Shown here: one piece after another, positions 18,349 to 27,781 of the stretch
Position numbering within the stretch: position 1 is the stretch's first letter
How the letters are laid out: every line of letters begins with the position of its first letter
NCBI GenBank assembly: GCA_963819845.1
Contig: CAWFXQ010000013.1
Span: 310,001 to 374,000 of the forward strand
Reading direction: 5' to 3'
Origin: DATAGF01 sp963819845
GTDB lineage: Bacteria; Actinomycetota; Thermoleophilia; Miltoncostaeales; Miltoncostaeaceae
DNA: 64,000 bases
Translations under genes and position numbers: made by a program
Notes under the pieces: generated by a model
What the model was told of the DNA's origin: nothing
What the model saw: only the letters and a program-made list of their open reading frames with translations
The model's database searches: none

Positions 18349-19010
18349 AGGAGGTCAACGTCCGCCTGGTGGTCATGAGCGTCCGCGACGGCCGCCTCGA
18401 GGCGCTGCTGCTGCGGCTGCCGGGGAGCGTCTGGGCGCTCCCGGGAGCGCCGGTGGGGGCGGGGGCGACCCTCGAGGACGCCGCCCGGCGGGCCCTGGAG
18501 CGCCAGACCGGCATGCGCGGGATCCGCCTCGAGCAGCTCTATACCTTCGACCGCGCCGGCGGGGCGGGCGTGAGCGTCGCCCACCTGGCCCTGGCGCCGG
18601 CGGAGGGCCACCCCCTCGCGCCGGGACCGGACGTCGTGGAGGTGCGCTGGTTCCCGCCCGGCGACCTGCCGGCCCTGGACCCCTGCGAGGCCGAGATCCT
18701 GGAGTACGGACGGGCGCGCGTGCGCGCGAAGGCCGCATACGCGCCGATCGCCCTCGACCTGCTGCCCGAGGCCTTCACCCTCGGCGATCTCCAGGCCGTC
18801 TACGAGGCCGTGCTCGACCGGCCGCTCGACACCCGTAACTTCCGCCGCGACGTGCTGGCGTCGGGCGTCGTGGAGCCCCTGGACCGGGTCCGGTCGGACG
18901 GCCCGGGGCGCCCGGCCCGCCTCTATCGGTCGGCCGGGGGCGACTTCCAGGCGCTGGCCCCGGAGCGCCGCATCGCCCGCGCGATCGCCGGGGCCGACGA
19001 GGCTCCCTGA
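18345..19010 (+). CDS. NrtR-like Nudix/winged-helix protein
   Basis: The 221-aa protein has an N-terminal Nudix fold and a C-terminal winged helix, LGDLQAVYEAVLDRPLDTRNFRRDVLASGVVE, like the NAD-metabolism regulator NrtR. The Nudix box is degenerate: RRALERQTGM replaces the REx2EExGU catalytic helix, so hydrolysis is unlikely and ligand sensing more likely. No NAD genes lie next to it, so its targets are unknown. It is coupled to the upstream hydrolase by an ATGA overlap. Confidence 0.75.
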   Translation: MKEVNVRLVVMSVRDGRLEALLLRLPGSVWALPGAPVGAGATLEDAARRALERQTGMRGIRLEQLYTFDRAGGAGVSVAHLALAPAEGHPLAPGPDVVEVRWFPPGDLPALDPCEAEILEYGRARVRAKAAYAPIALDLLPEAFTLGDLQAVYEAVLDRPLDTRNFRRDVLASGVVEPLDRVRSDGPGRPARLYRSAGGDFQALAPERRIARAIAGADEAP

Positions 19011-19035
19011 GGAGTGGGGGCACCGGGGCCTTTGG

Positions 19036-19041
19036 TAGCCT
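19036..19041 (+). promoter_or_regulatory. -10 box upstream of the small membrane protein gene
   Basis: TAGCCT about 32 nt before ATG 19073. The leader contains an AAAGGA ribosome binding site. Confidence 0.35.
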
Positions 19042-19072
19042 TCCGGCGGCCCGCGAGAGCGAAAGGAACCGC

Positions 19073-19318
19073 ATGGCGGCACAGGACGGCGACCAGTACA
19101 AGGACCTTCCGGCGACCTGGCCCTTCCGGGCGGCGTTCACGCTGCTGCTGCTCGCGCTGACCTGGTTCTGCCTCGGCTTCGCGATCGAGGACCTGGGCAA
19201 CGAGCTCGAGGCTCACCTGACCGTCTTCTGGCTCCTCCTGGCCGCGGGCGCCCTGGTCGCCCTGCTCGGCGCGGCCTACAACATCCAGCTCGGACGCCGC
19301 CGCAAGCGCCACGGGTGA
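19073..19318 (+). CDS. Small two-helix membrane protein
   Basis: The 81-aa protein has two hydrophobic helices (about residues 20-40 and 51-70) and a basic tail (GRRRKRHG), so both ends are probably cytoplasmic. I do not recognise the family. ATG has AAAGGA about 8 nt upstream. Its stop overlaps the next start (GTGA), which ties it to the following hypothetical gene and yqgE. Confidence 0.6.
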   Translation: MAAQDGDQYKDLPATWPFRAAFTLLLLALTWFCLGFAIEDLGNELEAHLTVFWLLLAAGALVALLGAAYNIQLGRRRKRHG

Positions 19319-19689
19319 GCGCCGAGCCGGTCGCCGCCCGGGCCGCCCGCCTGGCGGCGGCGGTGGCCTGGCTGAGCGAGGGCCGGTGGCGCGACGACGC
19401 CGCCCGACTGGCCGAGGGGCAGGCCGTCGAGGGGGGACTGCAGGCGGCGCCGACGTTCGGCGAGGTCGCCCGGCGCGGGACCGCGCTGGTCGAGGGCCTG
19501 GCCGAGGAGGGGCGCTGGGACGAGGCGGCGGGCCAGGCGCGCCACCTGCACGCCTTCTTCGCCCGGGAGGGCGGCCACCTCGGCCCGGTGGCCGCGCCGG
19601 CCTTCGACGGCCTGCTCGCCGCCGTCCTGGCGCGCGACCCCGACGAGGTCGCCGACTTCACGGCCCTGATCCGCGAGCTCTTCCCGTGA
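19315..19689 (+). CDS. Alpha-helical protein of unknown function
   Basis: 124 residues, rich in Ala, Glu and Arg and predicted mostly helical, with the repeated pattern EGRWRDDAARL / EGRWDEAAGQARHLHAFF. This is the repeat-like look of a TPR or DUF309-type helical bundle; the HLHAFF...G phrase hints at DUF309 but is too weak to assign. No signal peptide. Overlaps its neighbours on both sides by GTGA, so it is translated between the small membrane protein and yqgE. Confidence 0.55.
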   Translation: MSAEPVAARAARLAAAVAWLSEGRWRDDAARLAEGQAVEGGLQAAPTFGEVARRGTALVEGLAEEGRWDEAAGQARHLHAFFAREGGHLGPVAAPAFDGLLAAVLARDPDEVADFTALIRELFP

Positions 19690-20270
19690 CCCTGCCGTCC
19701 GGCCCGGACCCGCAGGAGGCGCCGGCCAACCGCAAGGGGCGGCTGCTGGTGGCCTCTCCCAGCCTGGTCGACCCCAACTTCCGGCGCGCCGTCGTCCTGA
19801 TGCTGGAGCACTCGGACGAGGGGGCCCTGGGGCTGGTGCTGAACCGCCCCACGCCCCTCGTGGCCCGCGAGGCGCTGCCGGGCGCCCTCGCCGCCACGAT
19901 GCCCTCGGAGGAGCGGGTCCACGAGGGCGGGCCGGTGCAGCCCGAGGCCGTCATCGTGCTCGCCGACTTCACGGACACCTCGCTCGCGGCCTCGGTGGCC
20001 TTCGCCCGCGTCGGCATCGTCGACCCGGACGCCGACGCCGCGAAGCTCGACGGCGCGGTGCGCGCCATCCGGGCCTACGGGGGATACGCGGGCTGGGGCC
20101 AGGGCCAGCTCGAGGGCGAGATCGCCGAGGAGGCGTGGATCGACGCCCCGCCGGCGCCCGAGGACGTCTTCGGGGACGACCCGGACGGCCTCTGGAGCCG
20201 CGTCCTCGAGCGCAAGGGCGGCGCCTGGCGCCTCATCGCCCGCATGCCCGAGAACCCGTCCGTGAACTGA
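19686..20270 (+). CDS. YqgE/AlgH family protein (DUF179)
   Basis: Signature segments are GRLLVASPSLVDPNFRRAVVLMLEH, GALGLVLNRP and AYGGYAGWGQGQLEGEIAEEAW, ending in the usual PENPSVN. The 194-aa length is normal. The biochemical role of the family is not established. Start GTG overlaps the previous stop. The gene is intact although an IS110-type element begins immediately after its stop codon. Confidence 0.88.
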   Translation: MTLPSGPDPQEAPANRKGRLLVASPSLVDPNFRRAVVLMLEHSDEGALGLVLNRPTPLVAREALPGALAATMPSEERVHEGGPVQPEAVIVLADFTDTSLAASVAFARVGIVDPDADAAKLDGAVRAIRAYGGYAGWGQGQLEGEIAEEAWIDAPPAPEDVFGDDPDGLWSRVLERKGGAWRLIARMPENPSVN

Positions 20271-20283
20271 ATGTCATGAAGGA

Positions 20284-20339
20284 GGCCTCCTCGCTGGCAC
20301 GCTCCGGCGTGTCAGCGAAGGAGCGAGCAGGAGGAGGCC
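20284..20339 (+). ncRNA. Structured 5' end of the IS110 element (possible bridge-RNA part)
   Basis: Outer stem GGCCTCCTC (20284-20292) pairs with GAGGAGGCC (20331-20339). Inner stem GCTGGCACGC (20293-20302) pairs with GCGTGTCAGC (20307-20316, one G-T) around a TCCG loop. IS110 elements are known to encode a structured bridge RNA in a non-coding end. With only about 76 nt before the gene, this would be a short or partial version. Confidence 0.35.
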
Positions 20340-20346
20340 GACTCAC

Positions 20347-21396
20347 ATGATGTTGCATGCCGGATTGGATCTCAGCCGCAGGCGGCTGGACTACTGCCTG
20401 CTCGATGAGCGCGGCGAGCGCATCGAGGTTGGCGCCGCCCCGCCGGACGCCGACGGGCTGGCCAGCCTGGCCCGCCGGGTCAGGGAGGCCTTCGGGCCCC
20501 TGCCGGTGAGCGCCGCGATCGAGTCGATGAACGGCGCCCGCTTCGTCCACGACACCCTCGAGCGGGCCGGCTGGCGGGTCGAGGTCGCCGACGCCCAGAA
20601 GGTGAAGGGCCTGGCGCCGCTTGCCTGCAAGACCGACCGCATCGACGCCTGGGTGCTTGCCGAGCTCAGCCGGCGCGAGCTGGTCCCGGCGATCTGGCTG
20701 CCCCGCTTCGAGCAGCGCGCCGAGCGTGAGCGGAGCCGCTTCCGCCTCTTCCTGGTGCGAAAGCGCTCCTCGCTCAAGCACCGCATCCACGCCCAGCTCC
20801 TGGCCTTCGGCCACGCCTGCCCGGTGAGCGACCTGTTCGGCGGCGCCGGCCGGCGGCTGCTCGATCGCCTCGACTTCCCTGAGCCCTGGCGCGGCGGCGT
20901 GGAGGCCTCGCTGCGGATGATCGACGACCTGGACCGCCAGATCTCGGGCATCGAGGCCGAGCTGCGAGCGCTCGGGGCCGATCACCGCTACGTCGCGCTG
21001 CTGATGAGCGCGCCCGGGATCGCCTGGGTGCTGGGGTACACGATCGCCGCCGAGATCGGCGACATCGAACGCTTCGCCTCGCCGGCAAAGCTGTGCGGCT
21101 ACACCGGCCTGTGCCCGGCCGTCTACCAGTCGGGCAACACCGACCGGCGCGGCCCGCTCACCCACGCCGGGCCCAAGTGCCTGCGCTGGGCGCTCATGGA
21201 GGCCGCCACGCACGCCTGCCGGCACCCGCTCTACCGCGAGCGCTACCAGGTCACCAAGCGGCGCCTCGGCCGCCAGCGCGGGCCGAAGGTGGCGATGGTC
21301 AACATCGCCCGCCGCCTCGCCGAGGCGATCTGGCACATGCTGACCCGCAACCAGCCCTTTGCTCCGGCAGGCGCCGCGCAGGCTCTGGCCGCATGA
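20347..21396 (+). CDS. IS110-family transposase
   Basis: N-terminal RuvC-like DEDD domain: Asp in GLDLSRRRLD, Glu in AAIESMNGA, and the DxxD pair in CKTDRIDAWVLAEL. The C-terminal Transposase_20 domain has LMSAPGIAWVLGYTIAAEIGDIERFASPAKLCGYTGL, with the nucleophile serine of this family expected in the YQSGNT segment near residue 262. At 349 aa it is full length with all key residues, so the element may be active. ATG 20347 or 20350 is the start. Family knowledge: target choice is guided by a bridge RNA. Confidence 0.93.
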   Translation: MMLHAGLDLSRRRLDYCLLDERGERIEVGAAPPDADGLASLARRVREAFGPLPVSAAIESMNGARFVHDTLERAGWRVEVADAQKVKGLAPLACKTDRIDAWVLAELSRRELVPAIWLPRFEQRAERERSRFRLFLVRKRSSLKHRIHAQLLAFGHACPVSDLFGGAGRRLLDRLDFPEPWRGGVEASLRMIDDLDRQISGIEAELRALGADHRYVALLMSAPGIAWVLGYTIAAEIGDIERFASPAKLCGYTGLCPAVYQSGNTDRRGPLTHAGPKCLRWALMEAATHACRHPLYRERYQVTKRRLGRQRGPKVAMVNIARRLAEAIWHMLTRNQPFAPAGAAQALAA

Positions 21397-21508
21397 CGGC
21401 CCTCAACTGAGATGCGCCGCCGGAGCACGCTCCCATTCCACCTGGTCCTTCTGCGAGAAGGCGATAGAGAGTTGAGCGTCGCTCAGATCCCTCGATTTCA
21501 GGAGGTCA

Positions 21509-22822
21509 ATGCCGGATCATTCAGCCCGCCTTGACCGACGACACTCCTTCATAGAGAGCCTGAGCACGCGCCTCCACTACGGCTGGGTCGTCGTCGGGGC
21601 GGCCTTCGTCGCCCTGCTGATCGCGTCGGGGGTGCGGGCGACCCCGACGATCCTCATCGAGCCGCTCGATGACCAGTTCGGCTGGCGCGTCGACCAGGTC
21701 TCGCTGGCCATCTCGATCAACCTCCTGCTCTTCGGCCTCATGGCGCCGTTCTCGGCCGCGCTGATGGAGCGCTACGGCCTGCGGCGGGTGGTGGCCGTGG
21801 CCCTGTCGGCCGTGGCCGCCGGGACCGCCGCGACCGTCGCGATGAGCGCGCTCTGGCAGCTCACCCTGTTCTGGGGCGTCGTGATCGGCGCGGCGACCGG
21901 ATGCCTGTCGTCGCCCCTGGCGGCCGTGGTGGCGACCCGGTGGTTCGTGGAGCGCCGGGGTCTGGTCACCGGGCTGCTGTCGGCGGCATACGCGACCGGC
22001 CAGCTCATCTTCCTGCCCGTCCTGGCCGTGCTCGTGCGAGACGTGGGCTGGCGGTGGGCCAGCGCGGCCGTGGCGGTCAGCGCCGCCGCGACCGTTCCGG
22101 TGGCCGCCGCGCTGCTGCGCGAGCGCCCCGCCGACGTGGGCCTGCCGCCCTACGGGGGCCGCGAGGTCGAGCCGGCGCCGCCCCCCGGCGCGAACCCCTT
22201 CGCGGCCACCGCCGCCGCGCTGGCGCTGGGCCTGCGGTCGCGCGCGTTCTGGCTGCTCGCGGGCACGTTCTTCATCTGCGGCGCCACCACCGTCGGCGTG
22301 ATCGGGACCCACCTGATCCCCGCGGCGCACGACCACGGAATCGGCGAGGTGGGCGCGGCGGGACTGCTGGCGGCCATCGGGGTGTTCGACATCCTCGGGG
22401 TCGCCGCGTCGGGCTGGCTCACCGACCGTTGGGACGCCCGGCAGCTCCTGTTCGCGTTCTACGCGCTGCGCGGGCTGTCGCTGTTCTTCCTGCCCTTCGT
22501 CCTCGGGGCGAGCGATGCCGGCCTCGCCGCGTTCGTGGTCGTGTTCGGCCTCGACTGGGTCGCCACCGTCCCCCCGACGGTGGCCCTCACCGTCGAGGCC
22601 TTCGGCCGCGAGCGCGCCGGGGTGGTCTTCGGCTGGATCTTCGCCGCTCACCAGCTCGGCGCCGCGGCGGCCGCGTGGGCCGCCGGCGCCGTCCGCGCGG
22701 CCGCCGAGAGCTACGAGCTCGCGTTCATGGGGGCCGGCCTGCTGGGGGTCGCGGCCGCGTTCCTGGCGCTCGGCATCGCGAGCCGCGGGCGGCCGGCGCC
22801 CGCGGCGGCGATGCCGATGTGA
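21509..22822 (+). CDS. Major facilitator superfamily transporter
   Basis: 437 aa with about 12 transmembrane helices in two halves, split by a hydrophilic loop near residue 215-235. MERYGLRRVVAVA and LTDRWDARQLL match MFS loop 2-3 motifs in each half. General form is like monocarboxylate/oxalate-formate antiporters, but the substrate cannot be read from the sequence. AGGAGG lies 5 nt before the ATG. It converges with the sigma factor gene. Confidence 0.82.
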   Translation: MPDHSARLDRRHSFIESLSTRLHYGWVVVGAAFVALLIASGVRATPTILIEPLDDQFGWRVDQVSLAISINLLLFGLMAPFSAALMERYGLRRVVAVALSAVAAGTAATVAMSALWQLTLFWGVVIGAATGCLSSPLAAVVATRWFVERRGLVTGLLSAAYATGQLIFLPVLAVLVRDVGWRWASAAVAVSAAATVPVAAALLRERPADVGLPPYGGREVEPAPPPGANPFAATAAALALGLRSRAFWLLAGTFFICGATTVGVIGTHLIPAAHDHGIGEVGAAGLLAAIGVFDILGVAASGWLTDRWDARQLLFAFYALRGLSLFFLPFVLGASDAGLAAFVVVFGLDWVATVPPTVALTVEAFGRERAGVVFGWIFAAHQLGAAAAAWAAGAVRAAAESYELAFMGAGLLGVAAAFLALGIASRGRPAPAAAMPM

Positions 22823-22832
22823 CGGACGGCCG

Positions 22833-23915
<1,083 letters not shown>

Positions 23916-24077
23916 CCGCCTCCGTTCCCGCTCGGGGTGCTTGCGTCTGCTGGGGGGCCGCGGCGATCCGTCGCCGCGCGACACCCGCGTCGCGCTCGAC
24001 GCCCATCCGCTCGATAACCGGTTCGAATGCCGAGCATCGCGGAACCGCCCGCGAGACGGCTCGCCGACCGAACCGAG

Positions 24078-24106
24078 ACTATGTTAGGACGCGGCCAAGA
24101 CGTCAA
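24078..24106 (-). promoter_or_regulatory. Promoter of the sigma factor gene
   Basis: On the minus strand TTGACG (24106-24101), a 17-nt spacer and CATAGT (24083-24078) form one of the best sigma70 matches in the window. The leader to ATG 23915 is about 155 nt and has no recognised element. Confidence 0.5.
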
Positions 24107-24146
24107 GGGGCACATGGCCCATCGCGACGGGCGATCGGACGCTCTG

Positions 24147-25154
24147 TCAGCGGTATCCGCACACCGGCCAGGGGGCCGGGCCGCTCTGCGCGTACAGGAT
24201 CGCCGCCCGCTTGTCCTGCTCGGCCTCCGTGGCCGCGGCCGGGTCGCCGGTGCCCCCGACCCCCTCCCAGGTGCCCTGGCTGAACTGGTACTTGCCGCGG
24301 TACTGGCCGCTCGCCGAGACCGCGCGCGGGTTCCCGCCCGACTCGCACCGGGCGATGCGCTCGAGCACCTCGCGGCTGGGGGCCCCGGGGGTCTCCACCG
24401 GCTCGGGCGCCGCCGGCGCGGGATCCGGGCCGGGCCGCGCATCGCGCCGCACCGACTCCTCCACCCGGCGCCCGCCGGACTCGATGGCCGCCGCCCGCTC
24501 CCGGCGGGCCGCGGGCCGCTCGCGCCGCCCCTCCTGCCCGACCACGGACTCCAGGGCGGAGGTGGCCTGCGCCAGCAGGGCGCGGCGGCCCCTCAGGAGG
24601 GCCTCCATGCGGGCGAGCCGGCCGGCGGCCTCCTCCAGGGCCCGGTCCGCCAGGGCGCGGCGGTCGATCAGCTCGGCCCGGAGGCGGGTGAGGCGCGCGC
24701 GGGTGCGCTCCAGGGTCGCCACGATGCGGGCGTCGCGGTCTCCGATCGCCTCGAGGGCCGCCTGGGCGGCGAGGGCGTCGGTCAGGTCGCCGGATGCCAA
24801 CACCACCTCCACGAGCGACGGGGGCTCCTGGACGTAGATCGACACGAGACGCTCCGAGAGCCGCTCCACGGCGATCTCGTGGGCCTCCCGCGCCTCGCGC
24901 AGGGAGGCGGCGGTCGCCCGGATGCGGGCCCGCACGCCGTCGGCCCGTGCGCGCGCCTCGGCGTGTGCCGCTGCCGCCGCGCCCGCCTCGTCGCCGAGCC
25001 GCACCAGCTCGGCCTCCAGCTCGCGCACCTCCGCGCGGGCGCCCTCGACCACGTCGCTCCCGGAGCCTGCGGGGGCGGCATGGAGCGCGATCGCCGGCAG
25101 GCCGGCGAGGACGGCGGCCAGGGCGATGGCCGCGGCGACGCGGGCGGGGGACAC
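24147..25154 (-). CDS. Secreted coiled-coil protein with Rpf-like transglycosylase domain
   Basis: A signal peptide (about residues 1-28) is followed by a long coiled coil (about 35-225) similar to PcsB/CwlO N-termini, a Pro-rich linker and a C-terminal transglycosylase-like domain (CESGGNPRAVSASGQYRGKYQFSQGTW) with the catalytic Glu in CESGG. The end WPVCG matches resuscitation-promoting factors. Role: peptidoglycan cleavage at the cell surface, possibly in growth after dormancy. The coiled coil may bind a regulator such as FtsEX. Start GTG 25154 lies 9 nt after TACCGT. Confidence 0.85.
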   Translation of the reverse strand: MSPARVAAAIALAAVLAGLPAIALHAAPAGSGSDVVEGARAEVRELEAELVRLGDEAGAAAAAHAEARARADGVRARIRATAASLREAREAHEIAVERLSERLVSIYVQEPPSLVEVVLASGDLTDALAAQAALEAIGDRDARIVATLERTRARLTRLRAELIDRRALADRALEEAAGRLARMEALLRGRRALLAQATSALESVVGQEGRRERPAARRERAAAIESGGRRVEESVRRDARPGPDPAPAAPEPVETPGAPSREVLERIARCESGGNPRAVSASGQYRGKYQFSQGTWEGVGGTGDPAAATEAEQDKRAAILYAQSGPAPWPVCGYR

Positions 25155-25163
25155 GGGCGGCGG

Positions 25164-25169
25164 ACGGTA
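25164..25169 (-). promoter_or_regulatory. -10 box of the Rpf-like gene
   Basis: Minus-strand TACCGT, 9 nt before GTG 25154. The transcript would have almost no leader. Confidence 0.35.
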
Positions 25170-25218
25170 CCACGGGGTCCGCGCACCGCGCGACGCCTGA
25201 CGGGCTGTCAGACCCCGC

Positions 25219-25950
25219 TCAGGGCAGCTCGGTGCGGGTCAACCGGCGCCCCGCGGCCCAGGCGGCGAGGGCCGTGACGACCGTCAGGACGACGATGGCG
25301 GCGGCCGCCGAGGTCTCGGGAGCGTTGACGTCGATGACGCCCTCGACGGCGACGGCACGCCCGTAGGCGGCGATGGAGAAGCGGTCGGCCGACGCCGCGA
25401 AGGTGGCGATCGAGCCCTCCCAGAGCAGGATGTAGAGCACCCCGATCACCACCGGGCGGCGCACCACCATCGCCAGCCACGCGGCGGCCGAGCAGTAGCA
25501 GAGCGCCGCCAGGGCGATCCCGAGCAGGGGCCACGCCACCTGGGCGCCGTCGGCGTCCGCCCCGAGCGCGATCAGGGCCGAGACCACGACGGCGGGGGCG
25601 AGGAGAGCCATGCACGTCGTCCACGCCGCCGCGATCTTGGTGAGGACGAGGGTGAGGCGCGAGAGGGGGGTCGCGGCCAGGTAGAGGATGGTGCCGTCCT
25701 CGCGCTCGTCGGCGATCGCGCTCGCGCCGATCACGACGGCGATGAAGGCCGTGATGGTGGGGATCACCAGGCGCTGCAGCAGGCGCGCCCAGAACAGCTC
25801 CGGCTCGATCTCGCCGCCCGCGGCGAAGGCCGTGGCGGCGATCACGGGGACCAGGGCCAGCACCGCCAGCGCCAGGATGCGCCGGCCCGAGAACAGGCTG
25901 CGGAGCGTGAGCCGGAAGACCGGGGCGCTGAGCGGGGCGGCGGCGATCAC
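25219..25950 (-). CDS. ABC-2 type transporter permease
   Basis: 243 aa with about six transmembrane helices. The cytosolic stretch IADEREDGTILYLAATPLSR is typical of ABC-2 permeases. Last of four genes joined by GTGA/overlapping stop-start junctions (28722 to 25219), which form two ATPase-permease pairs. No substrate is inferable; homologous arrangements export drugs, lipids or polysaccharide. Confidence 0.8.
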   Translation of the reverse strand: MIAAAPLSAPVFRLTLRSLFSGRRILALAVLALVPVIAATAFAAGGEIEPELFWARLLQRLVIPTITAFIAVVIGASAIADEREDGTILYLAATPLSRLTLVLTKIAAAWTTCMALLAPAVVVSALIALGADADGAQVAWPLLGIALAALCYCSAAAWLAMVVRRPVVIGVLYILLWEGSIATFAASADRFSIAAYGRAVAVEGVIDVNAPETSAAAAIVVLTVVTALAAWAAGRRLTRTELP

Positions 25951-26882
25951 CGGCCGACGCCCCTCGACCGCTCGTGCAGGTAGGCGTAGACGCTCTCCAG
26001 GTCGTCGTCAACCGGCTCCATCCGGCGCAGGCGCACCCCGGCGTCGCGGGCCAGGCGGGGCAACTCGCGGCCCAGGCGCTCGACGTCGCCCGACTCGACG
26101 ACCATGGCGCCGTCCTCGAAGCGCACCGACTCCACCAGGCCGGCGCCCACGAGCTCGCGGCCCAGGCCGCGCCCGTCGTCGGTGCGCAGGCGGATGCTGC
26201 GCGGGCGGTCGGCGATCAGGTCGCGGATCGCCTGGGTCGCGCCGCTCGCCACCAAGTGGCCGTTCACCAGCACCAGGACGCGCGGCGCCATGCGCTCGAC
26301 CTCGTGGAGCACGTGCGACGACACCAGCACCGTCCGCCCCTCGTCTCCCAGGCGCGTGATCAGCTCCACGATGTGGCGCCGCTGCGCCGGGTCGAGGCCG
26401 TTGAGCGGCTCGTCCAGCAGCAGCAGCTCCGGGTCGTGCGCGAGCGCCTGGGCGAGCTTCACGCGCTGGCGCATGCCGTGCGAGAAGCCGCGCAGCCGGC
26501 GGTCGGCCGCGTCGGAGAGCCCGACCTCGCCGAGGGCCCGCGCCGCGGCGGCGTCCGGGTCGGCGACCCCGCGGAGCCGGGCGCAGAGGGCCACCATGGC
26601 GCGCGCGGTGAGGAAGGACCAGAGGGCGTCGCGGTCGTGGGCGACGCCGATGCGCCGGTAGGCGTCCGGGTTCGCGGAGAGATCCGTCCCGAGCACCCGC
26701 ACGGTCCCGGTGCTCGGCTGGGTGAAGCCCGCGCACAGCTTCAGGGCGGTCGACTTGCCGGCGCCGTTGTGGCCGAGCAGGCCGGTGACGCCCGGGGCGA
26801 GGGAGAACGTGACGTCGGCCAGCGCCACCGTGTCGCCGTACCAGCGCGAGACGCCGTCGAAGGTCAGGGCCGGCCCGCTCAC
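25947..26882 (-). CDS. ABC transporter ATP-binding protein (pair 2)
   Basis: Walker A GHNGAGKST near residue 36, signature FSHGMRQRVKLAQAL, Walker B LLLLDEPLNGLDP and the switch His in VSSHVLHEVE. A C-terminal extension of about 90 residues follows, as in CcmA/NatA-type ABC-2 ATPases. Start GTG 26882 overlaps the stop of the upstream permease. It pairs with the 25219 permease. Confidence 0.9.
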   Translation of the reverse strand: MSGPALTFDGVSRWYGDTVALADVTFSLAPGVTGLLGHNGAGKSTALKLCAGFTQPSTGTVRVLGTDLSANPDAYRRIGVAHDRDALWSFLTARAMVALCARLRGVADPDAAAARALGEVGLSDAADRRLRGFSHGMRQRVKLAQALAHDPELLLLDEPLNGLDPAQRRHIVELITRLGDEGRTVLVSSHVLHEVERMAPRVLVLVNGHLVASGATQAIRDLIADRPRSIRLRTDDGRGLGRELVGAGLVESVRFEDGAMVVESGDVERLGRELPRLARDAGVRLRRMEPVDDDLESVYAYLHERSRGVGR

Positions 26883-27781
26883 GCGTCGGCCCCGGGGCGG
26901 TAGCGGCGCAGCAGCACGGCGACGGCGACGCCGACGACGACCGCGTAGGCGATGGCGTACTCCCAGAGCGTGTTCGGGATCTCGTCGGCGGCGTCCGGGA
27001 ACAGGTGGCCGGCGAACCCGATCGGCAGGATCGAGAGGCTCAGCAGGTCGAGGGCGTCGGCCCCGTCGAAGGCCTCCTGGAGCAGCCCGGCGAGCACCGT
27101 CGGCGCGACCAGCAGCAGCAGGTAGCCGCCGATGGCGAAGGCCCGCCGCCCCGTGAGCGACGACACCGCCAGCCCGACGAGGCCGTAGTAGACCGCCAGG
27201 ATGACGCCGGCGGCCACGATCCGGGGCAGCTCGGCCCAGTTGTCCTGCAGGTAGCCGACAGGGTGCTCCTCGAACACCAGGATGCCGACGTAGAGCACCA
27301 GCATCGGGACCATCGTCACCAGCAGCAGGGGGCCGATGGCGGCGATGACCCGGCCCGCGAGGTACTCGCCGCGGCTGACGGCCGTCGAGAAGTAGAGCGC
27401 CAGCGTCCCGTCGCGCCGGTCGGGGCAGAGCAGCTCCGGCGTCGTGATCCCCGCGAACAGCAGGATCACGACGCCGATGATCGCCTGGTAGTCCGAGAAG
27501 GGCAGCGCGTCGGTGAGGTCGATTCCGGTCTGGTCGGCGAACAGGGCCCGCACGCCCAGCACGATCACCGCGGGCGCGACGGCCAGCAGGATGAGCGTGA
27601 TCGGAACGGCCTTGGCCTTCCAGCCGCGGCGCGCCCCGAGCGACCGCAGCGCCCCCCAGCGCGCCAGCGAGAGCACCGCGGCGGCGCGGCCGCGACGCTC
27701 GCCCGTGTACGTCCCGTAGCGGACGTCGCGGATCTCGGCGTCGGCCGTCCGGGCGCCCGGCGGCAGGCCGGTGGCGCTCAC
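26879..27781 (-). CDS. ABC-2 type transporter permease (pair 1)
   Basis: 300 aa with an N-terminal cytosolic segment and about six to seven transmembrane helices. CPDRRDGTLALYFSTAVSRGEYLAGR is the conserved cytosolic region that sits after the second helix. Start GTG 27781 overlaps the stop of its ATPase partner. It resembles the 25219 permease in layout but is longer, so the transporter may be a heterodimer. Confidence 0.8.
   Translation of the reverse strand: MSATGLPPGARTADAEIRDVRYGTYTGERRGRAAAVLSLARWGALRSLGARRGWKAKAVPITLILLAVAPAVIVLGVRALFADQTGIDLTDALPFSDYQAIIGVVILLFAGITTPELLCPDRRDGTLALYFSTAVSRGEYLAGRVIAAIGPLLLVTMVPMLVLYVGILVFEEHPVGYLQDNWAELPRIVAAGVILAVYYGLVGLAVSSLTGRRAFAIGGYLLLLVAPTVLAGLLQEAFDGADALDLLSLSILPIGFAGHLFPDAADEIPNTLWEYAIAYAVVVGVAVAVLLRRYRPGADA

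Larger units (their letters stand above)
20271..21410 (+). mobile_element. IS110-family insertion sequence (ends approximate)
   Basis: A single transposase gene with short non-coding ends, placed directly behind the yqgE stop. AACTGA occurs at 20265-20270 and again at 21405-21410; if this is the repeated core, the element spans about 1.14 kb. IS110 elements lack terminal inverted repeats, so the ends are an inference. Upstream of the gene lies a strong two-tier hairpin. Downstream (21447-21461, 21473-21485) lie two small hairpins that may belong to the right end instead, as in the IS1111 group. Confidence 0.6.

Noticed and set aside
21447..21485. Small hairpins after the IS110 gene as a transcription terminator
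   Set aside because: They have short stems without a T-run and may simply be part of the right end or the MFS leader.
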